The position numbers were made by a program, and so were the translations under genes. The notes under the pieces are model-generated. The model did no database searches. It worked only from the letters and a program-made list of their open reading frames with translations, and had not been told where the DNA came from. DNA of 64,000 bases, taken from the NCBI GenBank assembly GCA_039720395.1, contig CM077831.1, positions 9,164,333 through 9,228,332 on the forward strand, written 5' to 3'. This DNA is from Liquidambar formosana. Lineage: Eukaryota; Streptophyta; Magnoliopsida; Saxifragales; Altingiaceae. Below are positions 25,101 through 32,906 of the stretch, in pieces; position 1 is the first letter of the stretch; every line of letters begins with the position of its first letter.

Positions 25101-27280
25101 CTTATGGCATTCTCGATTATTAGGTACATAGGGTTCAGAATTAGAATAATCAGGAAAATTCTGAATAATCTGGTTAGAAATCTGCCGTCCAATTTACAGT
25201 TCAAATTGAAAGAGAAAGGAGAAAGAGGTGAAACCATGAGCAGTATTCTGCCAATATATATATTGAGTGAAATGAAATGATATATAATATTTTGTGCGAG
25301 AAAAAAATATGTACAAGTGATATCTTATTAAAAAAATAAGTATAAGTAACATAGTTTACAACTTATCATAGAACACCACATTTTGTAAAGTTACAAAATA
25401 TTTTAAAAAACGAAGGGCTAGTTTGGTTTATGACTTCAAAATGTTCTTTTGCATTTTCCAGAAATGAAAATGATGAAAATTAAAAATTTAAAAAAAAATC
25501 ACCGTTTTCAGTTTGTTTTCACTTGCTAAAAGGCCCATATTCTTGAAAATGTTGCCTCTTTTTTTTTGGGGGGAAATTAGCGAAAAGTCTATTTTTATAG
25601 GACTTATAGAGGCATAAGTCTATGCAGCAAACTTTTGCAGCTATAAGTCCACTTTTAAGTAAAATGAGTTTACTTTTGTAACCGTAGTAAATGCACAAAG
25701 TCAAGTTCACCCTTAAGTGTTATTTTTTGTTTTTAAATTTTAAAATGACATAACTTTTGATCTAGATATTGATTTCCAATAAAATTTATATATTTGAAAT
25801 CTATTCGTCGAGCTTTTCGAAACAAGACCCATGATGAAAATAAAATTATGTATAAAAAAAATAGTTACATTGATTACATATTTAAATATATCGGTTTTAA
25901 AATAAATAAACATGTAACTATTTTAATGTGGGTTCAATTTTGTACAATTTCCCATACAAAATTATTAAATTTATTAGATGTAAATATTGAATCAGTTAAA
26001 TTGATGTGTTTGAAACTAAAAATTTGTAAGATTTAAATATTTTGTGACTAAAATTCAATCACAATTGACTTTAAAGTAATTTTTTTCATGTAACTATTTT
26101 TCTGTGGGTTCATTACATACTTCAGTTACAAGTAGATGTTTGCCCAGATTTAATTGATTTTTTTTTTTTTTTTTTTGGGGGGGGAAGATTAGGAAAAAGA
26201 CTTATGATGAATAAAAAATTATGTATAAAAAGAATATTAAAAAAAACAGTTACACTGATTATATATAACTTTCTAAGAGGAACTTTTTGTTATATAATAT
26301 AAAGGGGTAATATCGTCTGAAAATATCTAAGAGGGACCTTTGGCTACATATGATTTTATGATAGACTTATGGCTGCACAAGTCTAACTTTATGGACTTGT
26401 GGCCAAAGTCCCCTTTTTTTTTATCTGTCTGGAATTTTTTTTTTTTTTTTCAAATGTTTGTATTTTGTTTTCAGAAGTGGAATCAGTTAGTTGCACGCAT
26501 CAAGTGAATACAACATACAAAAACAAACAAACAAAAACCAAAGAAAGAAAAAGGACGACCAGACTGATCTCTGTCATTTGGATGAACTAAAAATGATTTA
26601 ACTTTAGTTAAAATTGCTTCTCCATCTTAAAACTAACCCCCATTTGGTTCCTAGAAAACAGAAGAAAAGAAAATTTTAAATCTTATGTTGGTCTACTTTC
26701 CTATAAAAATTAAAATTAAAATTAATAAAAGACCAAAGAACCAAGCCCTCTTATTTGGTTTCAAACAGTTACATATCTGAATTCAAAGTCATAAATTCTT
26801 TTTCTTTGCCTACCTTTTCTCAGCATCCAAATAAAGTAAGAATTCAATTTCTTCGACCTATCAAGAAGCTTTGGTCGTCGTTTTAGTCACCAAGGAAATG
26901 TGAAAAATAAATAAAAAATAAAAATAAAAGAATCAAATTATGGAAAGTAAGATCCCAAGAAAATAAAATAAAATAAAAAATAAAAAAAAGATGTCCACTC
27001 AACTGGGCCTAACAAAAGTGCTTAATAGGGGTGGAATTACTTTTCATGTTTCAGAAAGCAGAAAAAACAGAACGCAAAATAGATAGAACGAAGCATAAAG
27101 CTGAGAGAGAGAGAGATAGAGACTCAACTGAGCACTGGTATCGCCCTTGTGGTTGGGAGATGGGGTTTGTCCGATCTGCGGATGGGCTGAAAATGCTTCC
27201 AGCCATCCATTTACATCAACCTTATATAATTAATCCAACGAATAAAATGAAGTACTATCAGCGAGAGTATCGGATATATT

Positions 27281-27320
<40 letters not shown>

Positions 27321-27459
27321 CCTTGTTGAACCAGATGTCTCGGGCGGCATCAACAGCTTCATCGTAGGACGCAAAAGGGGATGCCAAAGCCATTTGTTTG
27401 GCGAATTTGGTGCTACCACAGCATGCTAAGTAGTCCTTCTCGTCAAACCCTGATTCCAT
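8649..27459 (-). CDS. TTL: TTL: OHCU decarboxylase / 5-hydroxyisourate hydrolase, six exons
   Basis: Bifunctional enzyme converting 5-hydroxyisourate through OHCU to S-allantoin in purine breakdown, usually peroxisomal. Exons in gene order: 27,459-27,322; 27,220-27,129; 13,229-13,172; 12,790-12,689; 10,129-9,973; 9,106-8,649. All junctions are GT-AG and phases join (138+92+58+102+157+458 = 1,005 bases), giving 334 residues and a stop. The N-terminal decarboxylase domain shows [18 protein letters not shown] (catalytic-type His59), EQSTA, and the ELSEWN...[13 protein letters not shown] helix region. The C-terminal transthyretin-like domain (about 210-334) shows [10 protein letters not shown] (His218), a DGRSG turn, HFHVPLLL and the terminal YRGS signature of HIU hydrolases. 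Length is close to the known plant protein. The start is the first ATG, in [10 protein letters not shown]. Intron 2 is 13.9 kb and full of mobile elements, yet no exon shows damage. Expression cannot be judged. Confidence 0.93.
10130..12158. other. TTL intron 4, left of the TRIM: nothing recognised
   Basis: This is non-repetitive-looking intron sequence with only short, motif-free open frames. The word gcctgtttgg occurs at 10,192, echoing exon sequence at 10,112 that encodes PNRP; I see no element that explains this. Confidence 0.45.
12159..12515 (-). mobile_element. TRIM element 1 (357 bp, 113/115-bp LTRs)
   Basis: A terminal-repeat retrotransposon in miniature lies in TTL intron 4. On the minus strand the 5' LTR is 12,515-12,401 and the 3' LTR is 12,271-12,159; the sense ends are TGTTG...TTAACA. 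Directly inside the 5' LTR is a primer-binding site like TGGTATTAGAG (12,400-12,390), close to the initiator-tRNA-Met site TGGTATCAGAG. A purine tract (gaggggtaa, sense) precedes the 3' LTR. The internal region is only about 130 bp and non-coding. Flanks gacta and gagtg match at three of five bases, so the insertion is old. Confidence 0.85.
13230..14580. other. TTL intron 2, left part: low-complexity tracts, no gene
   Basis: Intron sequence with an A run followed by GA repeats (13,789-13,827) and a T run (about 14,378-14,394). An open frame at 13,981-14,244 begins with a signal-peptide-like run of Leu but soon becomes low-complexity and has no family motif, so it is not called. Confidence 0.45.
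14581..14680. mobile_element. Micron-like 100-bp inverted-repeat element in a TA microsatellite
   Basis: A 100-bp element has imperfect inverted ends: ggaagatgatcgagtgcgg at the left, and at the right ccgcacatgatcattttc, whose reverse complement begins gaaaatgatcatgtgcgg. Both flanks are TA dinucleotide repeats (14,567-14,580 and 14,681-14,692). MITEs of the Micron type described in rice are inserted inside TA microsatellites in this way. Family identity is inferred from structure only. Confidence 0.6.
15278..16495. mobile_element. MULE, 1,218 bp, with perfect 9-bp TSD cttcattta
   Basis: Long terminal inverted repeats begin ggacaatacttgcc at the left and end ggcaaatattgtcc at the right. They stay similar for about 90 bp (shared words include ccaccccaa, gtggcatgtctct and tgatcaacatgtg). 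The 9-bp target duplication cttcattta is exact at 15,269-15,277 and 16,496-16,504, the length expected for Mutator-like elements. The interior has no transposase. It holds GC-richer, gene-like DNA with many cgccgg words and a 23-bp direct repeat (ttcaataatggttgcc and following, 16,200 and 16,238), so it may be a Pack-MULE carrying a captured fragment of unknown source. It interrupts the RTE LINE. Confidence 0.88.
16899..20473 (-). mobile_element. L1-type LINE (endonuclease, RT, zf-RVT), degenerate
   Basis: An L1-clade plant LINE on the minus strand nested inside the RTE element. In sense order: a basic segment (20,450-20,190); an AP-endonuclease domain starting [13 protein letters not shown] (20,176 down) with GGDFNV (about 19,770); reverse transcriptase with FICLIPKK and FRPISLV (19,300s), [10 protein letters not shown] (about 19,080) and the catalytic FVDD (about 18,750); then a C-terminal zinc-knuckle region with CVMC...CLDHLFVHC and [11 protein letters not shown] (about 17,450-17,170). 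The 3' end is an A tract (eight T at 16,899-16,906 on plus). Stops and frameshifts break it into at least eight frames, and a 95-bp internal duplication adds another break. The 5' end abuts a run of 20 C (20,454-20,473). Confidence 0.85.
17789..17975. repeat. 95-bp tandem duplication inside the L1
   Basis: The segment acaaccaaatccaagatgg... (17,789-17,880) is repeated without visible change at 17,884-17,975, a period of 95 bases. Because 95 is not a multiple of three, it shifts the L1 frame: the peptide word [16 protein letters not shown] appears twice, in two frames. Near-identity shows it happened late. Confidence 0.9.
20729..22070. other. TTL intron 2, middle: no gene recognised
   Basis: AT-rich intron DNA with one cacgcgcgcgcgcacacaca tract (20,932-20,951). 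The open frame at 21,191-21,397 shows no family motif. I see no element ends here. Confidence 0.4.
22071..22145. repeat. (AT)n microsatellite, about 37 units
   Basis: An almost pure AT dinucleotide run of about 75 bp, extended on the left by ATAC units. It produces a meaningless Tyr-Ile open frame on the minus strand. It abuts the 5' side of the plus-strand RTE remnant. Confidence 0.95.
22195..22757 (+). mobile_element. Internally deleted RTE-type LINE
   Basis: The plus strand shows RTE reverse-transcriptase words (RDIMWW-like, then [18 protein letters not shown] and [10 protein letters not shown], 22,285-22,375). The frame then jumps directly to the C-terminal region ([28 protein letters not shown], near 22,385-22,555). 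It ends in the RTE 3' signature (gttgggaattaaggtttgg) and a gttga repeat tail near 22,753. The central RT, including the catalytic DD, is missing, so a large internal deletion occurred. It lies opposite in orientation to the RTE at 14,739-20,728. Confidence 0.8.
22777..24060 (-). mobile_element. Ty1/copia deletion derivative
   Basis: On the minus strand: a truncated 5' LTR (24,060-24,003, starting TGTTAGCATTG), then directly RT/RNase H sequence, a purine tract (gagggggag, 22,992-22,984) and a 3' LTR (22,983-22,777, about 207 bp, sense end ATAACTCA). Everything from inside the 5' LTR through gag, protease, integrase and the first half of RT is gone. LTR length and ends resemble those of the copia element at 61,223. 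A target duplication could not be established (acagt against cacac). Confidence 0.82.
22992..24074 (-). pseudogene. Copia RT/RNase H frame fused to LTR-derived start
   Basis: A stop-free frame of 360 codons. Residues 1 to about 23 come from flank and LTR sequence. From about residue 24 it is copia reverse transcriptase with the catalytic YVDD (Y43-D46) followed by IIISG, then LGxLxYFLSIEV, SQRKY, PMDSS and a RNase H part with [24 protein letters not shown] and DILTKPL near the end. The N-terminal half of RT and all upstream domains are missing, so it cannot encode a working polyprotein despite lacking stops. The open state suggests a fairly recent deletion. Confidence 0.8.
24190..25060 (-). 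mobile_element. L1-type LINE fragment: 5' half only
   Basis: The minus strand shows a basic segment ([26 protein letters not shown]) like that of the L1 at 20,200-20,400. An endonuclease start [13 protein letters not shown] (about 24,675) follows, and then [11 protein letters not shown] (about 24,260). Similarity stops near 24,190, before RT. LINE copies normally lose the 5' end, so losing the 3' part points to a later deletion. Frames are broken. Confidence 0.7.
25061..27128. other. TTL intron 2, right part: AT-rich, no gene recognised
   Basis: Very AT-rich intron sequence with T runs near 25,556, 26,158 and 26,430, and several aagtctat/ataagtcc words facing each other (25,580-25,660 and 26,340-26,420) that could be ends of an old element of about 850 bp. 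I could not align those ends well enough to call it. A GA repeat lies at 27,303-27,320 just inside intron 1. Confidence 0.4.
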
Positions 27460-28514
27460 GTCTTCCTGTGTATCCCACGAATCCGAGAGAGTGTAGAGTA
27501 GAAGTGCGGAGACAGGTGACTCAAATGGGAGGAAATAATAGAAAATAATGGAAAATAAGCGAAAAGCCCATTTACAATGAAATTTTGAGTTAACAGTCTA
27601 ACCAAGTTTCTTCAACGCAGAAGTTAGAGTTGACTTTCATTTAGTACCCTTTTTGCCCTCTCAACTTTTGTGGTAAAGCCCTTCTCATTATTATAGTAGG
27701 TATTATTAATACTTATATTATGTTAGGATATTTTTTTTGAATTTTGCCACACAATCCACTCAATCAATTAATGTTCATCAATAATTTTCTATGATTATTT
27801 TGGTAAATATTTAAGATATTAAGGCTTATATTTTGTTGGGATATTATATGTAAGAATTTCCGTTTTTAATGTCTAGCAATAATTTTCTCTCTCAACTATT
27901 ATGGTACTTATTTAAGATATTAATGATTATATTTTGCTAAAGTTCTCCCACGATTTACTTAATCAATACAGAATTTTTGCATCCAACAAGTAATTGCATA
28001 ACGCATTATATGAGTAAACAAAAATCGTTACCTATATTGCTTAACTAAAAATTTTTTTAACAAATTAGTTACATGTATAGAGTATTACTTAACAAGATAG
28101 TTAGCAAACTATTATGAGGCTATCATATAACAATTTTAACTTGTGGACATGTAACATTTTTAATGTTAACATATTATTATTTTTTATTTTTTTTTAAAGC
28201 ACCAACTCAATGAAAAGAATCTAGAACAAAATCTGGGCGTGATCCTCTCCACCAATCATGGAATTAAAACGGAATGCAACATCTATAATGTGTTCAAATC
28301 ATATGGGAAGGGTATATTTGTCATTGAGTAATTATGTAGACTTACGGCTTATAATTGTTTTTTACTTAAACTTAAGTGTTCATAAGTTAACAAATTTGAA
28401 TTTCTCCCCAAATGCCCCATGAAAAAATAATACTAATACGGAGTAATTCAAATTTCAGAAGATGATGGGTAAGAGTGTAAAATGAAAAAATGAACAAAAA
28501 AATGTAATTTTTAG
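27460..28514. other. Upstream region of TTL, no element called
   Basis: This must contain the TTL 5' untranslated region and promoter, but I see no convincing TATA box at a fixed distance. The first 80 bases upstream of the ATG are purine-rich on plus. The remainder is AT-rich with several TTAATTAA-like words and no open frame with a family motif. Confidence 0.4.
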
Positions 28515-28586
28515 CATACCCGGTGGGACTCAAACCCTGTTGCCTGATTAGAAGTCAGGTGCCTTATCCATTAGGGCACAATTACC
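28515..28586 (-). pseudogene. tRNA-Arg(TCT), degenerate
   Basis: The minus strand shows a D arm (gcccTAATGGATAAggc), an anticodon arm cctga-ctTCTaa-tcagg with anticodon TCT, and a T-loop region gggTTTGAGTccc. These are the arms of a plant tRNA-Arg(UCU). The 5' acceptor strand (ggtaatt) does not pair with the 3' strand (cgggtat), the T stem has mismatches and the variable loop is short. It is more likely a pseudogene than a working tRNA. Confidence 0.6.
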
Positions 28587-28600
28587 TACACAGTTACATG

Positions 28601-30088
28601 TGTTGTCCCAAATATATAACCCTAGAGGGGGGGTGAATAGGGTTATTGGCCAATTAAAAACGTTAATGCAAACTCAAAAATCAAATTATTGCAAGTAAAG
28701 ATAAATACAAGAACAAGCAATAATAAGGAGATTAAGAGTAAGAGAATGCAAACAATGTTAACGAGGTTCGGCCTTCCCGCCTACGTCCTCGCCTCAAGAG
28801 CTCGCTTGAGGATTCACCAATCCACTATCACTCTCCTTCAAGGTGGAGCAGCAAACCTTTACAACACCAAGTGTTCTTCACCAACACTTGCTCAAGACAC
28901 ACTCTTCAAGTGCTTTACAAATGGGGTTTCTCTCAACCCTTGAATACAAGAAGATTTGAGTATGTTTTTGTGCTCAAGAAACTCTCTCAAAAGAGTGGAT
29001 ACACAGAAATTAAAGGCTCACTCAACTATTGATTGTATCTCAATAAATGCTCACTAGTGAAATTAGGGCTTGTAAATGAATGATCTTATTTGAAGCTCAA
29101 TGAATGCCCATAAATGAGTTTAACTCATATATATATAGCCCAAGGGGTCCAAATGACCGTTCTGTAGCAATAAATGTCGGGAAAGATGGTTTGGTGGGCA
29201 TTTAATGCTCAAAAGACCGTTTGAAAAACTAACCGTTATTGGTCAGTCTCGAAGGATTCAGACGTCTGAAATAGATTTAAGACGTCTGATTCTGTTTAAG
29301 ACAGTCTTAATCAGGCGTCTTAAAAAACCAGAGGACTGATTTCTATAGAGGTTTTTCAAGGTCACTGTTCACGAGGATTCAGACGTCTTAAACATTTTTT
29401 AGACGTCTTAAACCTCTTTAAGACGTCTTATTCTCACGTCTTAAAAAACCAGAGATGATGTAAATTGAGGTCTATCCATTTCAGACGTCTTAAACATTTT
29501 TCAGACGTCTTAAAGTCCATTTCAGACGTCTGATTTAGACGTCTTAAAAAATCAGAGAAGGTGTATTTTAGGACTTCATACCTCAGACGTCTTAAGCCTA
29601 TTTCAGACGTCTTAAACTTGATTCAGACGTCTTAAATAAAATTTCAGACGTCTTAATCAGTTTTCAGACGTCTTAAATATATTTAAGACGTCTTAAAGCT
29701 CTTCATCAGAAAATTGATACAAAGAGTTTAAGACCTGATTTTTTAAGGGGTCATTCCAACGAGTCAAGAGACTCTAAACATGATCAAATAGGTTCTTTTT
29801 AGTTATTACCAAGTTAATGCATGAACCTAAAGCCCTTTAATCACAAATGAACATTTCTTGGGATCAATCTTACATTGAATCCTATTTGTCTATACTTGAT
29901 CTTCATTTGGCTTTGACATGGATTCTTTTTGGTGTTCATTCTCGCGTTATGCCTTTGATTGATTCATTTGATTTGCTGTTGCTGGATTTTACCTGTCTTA
30001 AGCTTAATCTTAAAACCATTAGTACTTAAGACCTTCTTATGCATTGTTATCATCAAAATCAATGGTTGTGAAACCATTTGGGCCAACA
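28601..30088 (-). mobile_element. Solo LTR (1,488 bp) with perfect TSD acatg
   Basis: The ends are TGTTGTCCC and GGCCAACA (sense start TGTTGGCCCAAATGG on minus). The same five bases, acatg, flank both sides (28,596-28,600 and 30,089-30,093). A TATA run (ggctatatatatatg on minus) lies at 29,127-29,139, so U3 is to its right. No internal region is present. The LTR carries an array of GACGTC palindromes just upstream of the TATA box. The start words (GGCCCAAATGG, TTTGATGATAACA) resemble long-LTR copia elements of the SIRE/Maximus kind; that assignment is inference. Confidence 0.9.
29256..29694 (-). promoter_or_regulatory. Phased array of 15 GACGTC palindromes in LTR U3
   Basis: Fifteen exact GACGTC cores, mostly within TTCAGACGTCTTAAA or TAAGACGTCTTA, start at 29,261; 29,281; 29,392; 29,402; 29,422; 29,484; 29,504; 29,525; 29,538; 29,586; 29,606; 29,626; 29,647; 29,667; 29,687. 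The last six are 20, 20, 21, 20 and 20 apart, two helical turns. Degenerate copies (acagtc, gcgtct, cacgtc) fill some gaps. The array lies about 120-560 bp upstream of the LTR TATA box in sense. GACGTC is the C-box core bound by plant bZIP factors, so an enhancer role is likely but inferred. Confidence 0.75.
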
Positions 30089-30997
30089 ACATGTTATATG
30101 GCAATCCAACATTTCAAGAATTCAAGGTGAGCTTCTGAACATTTTCGAATATACAAGGTAGCATTTTCTTTTTTTTTTTTTCCTTTTTCCTCCAACAGAG
30201 TTATCCAAATTCTAAACCTTTAAGTGGAAGTTTCAGTGAAAAATGCCAACAGGTATCGGCCTTCATGATGGAGCCATGGATAATAAAGGGGCTAGAGTCT
30301 GAATATGGAGTCCAATTGGAAGCTAAAAATCAAAATTTGAAGATGAGCACCACAAGGAAAATCAGGACTCTTTTTCTTTTTCTTTTTCTTTTTCTTTTTC
30401 TTCAAGAATCTTAAAAAAAAAAAAAAAAAAAAATTCAAAACTTCCTTTCAAAAAATTCTGGAAATTTGGTGATCGTTTTACTAAATTTTTGTCAATTTCT
30501 AAAATTTTGAGAATTGCAAAAAATGTAGGAAGTATAAGAAAGTTCAAAAGTAAATTATGTTAAAAATATTGGTTAAAAATTTCTATAAATTTAATTTAGT
30601 AACACCACAATAATCAAAATAATTATAATCAATAATAATGATACCATGAGAAAATAGAGTTTAGCTATTTGGAGAGAGACATGTAAAAAACACTCTCCAT
30701 AGAGAATAAACATTTCATTTTGCATTAAGAGAAATTATTGGGTATATCCTGTTCTACTCTCAAGGCATAAGAATCATCTAGGAAACTTTATGTGCAAGTG
30801 TGCAACTAATTCTTTCCCACGAATCTCGAATTCCCGCGAGCTCACAAATATAGCTCAAATGTTTTCATGGAAAAATATGAAGAAGATATGAAGCTCAATG
30901 ATTCTAACATATAAAATCCATACATATAGATACACTCAAGAGGGTGCATGACAAAGGATGAGGAATAGCACACAAAATAAATCCATACATACATATA

Positions 30998-31033
<36 letters not shown>

Positions 31034-31375
31034 GATACACTCAAGAGGGTGAAAGTTTGCCGGTACTATGGTTGTGTGGTGGTTTGGTAAGTTGGGGTGC
31101 TTTGTGGATTAGGAATTGGTGGTGGCATGGATGCAGCTTGACGAGATTGAAGTCGATGATCAGTTTGGCAAGCAGTTCGGTGTGTAGCATGTGTAGCGAG
31201 GGTCGAGTACGGCTGATACTGTCCTGGATTTGTCTATACGAATGTTACCTCAGCAACCCTATTGGCAGAAAGGGCTTCCATTATGGCCATTAGACAGGTT
31301 ATCTCTTCTTCTATTTGGGTCATTCTGTCCAATTGTTGGCCTAAATAGTTTCCATCCTATAATTTTGATAATAAC
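30089..31375. other. Unassigned, with simple repeats
   Basis: No gene is called. Features seen: a tctttt hexamer run (30,368-30,402) next to an A run (about 30,413-30,433), an AT microsatellite (31,000-31,030) and a repeated tagatacactcaagagggtg (30,928 and 31,032) on either side of it. A short exon-like frame at 30,251-30,360 is discussed in the findings. Confidence 0.45.
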
Positions 31376-32108
31376 TGTCACTACCCCTAAAACTCCATGT
31401 TGCAGGGATGCACACATTGGCGGGCGCGTTAGTACGCCCTGTTACCATTGGTTGGCTACATGTGAGGTGTTTCCTATTGGATGGTATTTGAAAATGATTT
31501 TTGTTGAGCTTTTGAAAATTAGAAATTTTGGTCTTACATGACTCCTTTTAGGGGTGCCTCCCTTCATTCAGTCATACGAACACAACTTAGATTCAAGAAA
31601 GCTTGGAGTCGCCACCTGCCATGTATTTATAGACGTGGAAAGTGGTCTTTAAGGTCTCAAATGGTCCTTATTACTTGAAAATTGAATAACTCCTAAACAT
31701 GGTCGGCGCAATAGAAATCTAGGTAGGGAGGCTCTGTTATAAGTGGGGAAGGTGTTAAGCACCCTACCACATCTGTTAACGAATGGTTACCCTAATTTCT
31801 TAATCTTCTTTTATCTAAACTCTATTCTTTGAAATGAATTTCCAATTTGAGGCTTGAGATTCTAAATGGATGCACCATCCAATGTTGTGATCTTGTTAAA
31901 GCCTTATTTATACTTATCTAGGCCACTGGTTGTCTAAAAACTCTGAAAGGTGGTGTCGCTCTATGAGGAACTTAGCCATTTGATGCGTTTGATGAAAAAT
32001 ATCTTGAAAAATTGATTTTATAAAGATTGTTGAAAAACAACATTATTGGCTTTTTTTGAAAGTAACCCCATCCCTTTATGTTGGGACACCTTAAAGTTAA
32101 TTGAAAAC
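31376..32108 (-). mobile_element. LTR remnant I, cut by LTR A2
   Basis: It starts TGTCACTACCCC like LTR D at 35,636. It carries both shared LTR blocks: ggagtcgccacc at 31,605-31,616 and aaggtgttaagcaccc near 31,749-31,764. Similarity outside the blocks is weak. The sequence is interrupted at 32,109, where an LTR of the A1 family begins. Its other end was not found. Orientation is set by analogy with D. Confidence 0.6.
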
Positions 32109-32511
32109 CGTGAACCATGGGTTTTAAAACGCCATTTTTTTAAAAAGAGTTTTAATAAATAAAAATCTGTTTTTTATTAGTTCACACAAAAAAATTAACA
32201 AAATTAGAATTTGCCACCTCATTTTAAGGATAAGGAAATCATTAAAACATTTTTAGAGAAAATCTTTTGAAAACCAAACAAATGACTCCAATTTTATAGG
32301 AAAATGCAAGTCTTAATAAACCAAAAAGAGGATTTAGAGACTAATTTACGATGTGAAAAAGTTATGGGAAACATGCTATAGGCACCCACATCGCCCTAAA
32401 AAGGTTTTCTTAATTCATATGAAATATTTTAATTACTTCATAAGAAATTAGTCACCATGCATATTAAATAAACATCTATACATCCACATACATCCATAAA
32501 AGAATAAAGAA

Positions 32512-32906
32512 TGTAGGACCGAGTGCTAACTATTTCTCCTAAAACCAGTTGATGTTAGGAAAGGCGCCCTCAAATCTTTTAAAGGGCAGTGCAACATCCA
32601 AGCACCATGGTTCAAGTGATCGCAACCGGCATGATGCTAAACCCTAGCCCTGCATCCCCGCAATCTAGGCCAACAATCACCCCCCCAGTGCATGCCCACG
32701 CTATCCCGAGGACTTGAACTTGTAACCTTACTCTAATACTAATTGTAGGATCGAGTGCTAACCATTTCATCTAAAACCAACTAATGTTAAGAAAGGTGCC
32801 CTCAAATCTTTTAAAGGGTAGCGCAACAACCAAGCACCACCATTCGAGTGATCGCAATCGACATGACACTGACCCTAGCCCTGCATCCCTGCAGTCTAGG
32901 CTAACA
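32512..32906 (-). mobile_element. TRIM element 2 (395 bp, about 163-bp LTRs)
   Basis: Two direct repeats of 164 and 163 bp (32,512-32,675 and 32,744-32,906) start tgtagga and end ctaaca or ccaaca. On the minus strand the sense ends are TGTTGGCC and CCTACA. Only 68 bp lies between them, with a purine tract (ggggggtgat, sense) before the 3' LTR and, beside the 5' LTR, attagtattagag, a worn form of the tRNA-Met primer site. The LTRs are about 85-90 percent alike, so the copy is old. Flanks are A/G-rich (aagaa and aaaag), so a TSD is not decisive. The family differs from the TRIM at 12,159. Confidence 0.8.

Noticed and set aside
29256..29694. CRISPR-like array
   Set aside because: The repeat unit is a 6-12-base palindrome with 8-14-base low-complexity gaps inside an LTR of a plant genome. 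There are no spacers of CRISPR length and no cas genes.
32512..32906. Simple tandem duplication of 163 bp
   Set aside because: The purine tract, primer-site remnant and TG...CA ends fit a TRIM better than a plain duplication.
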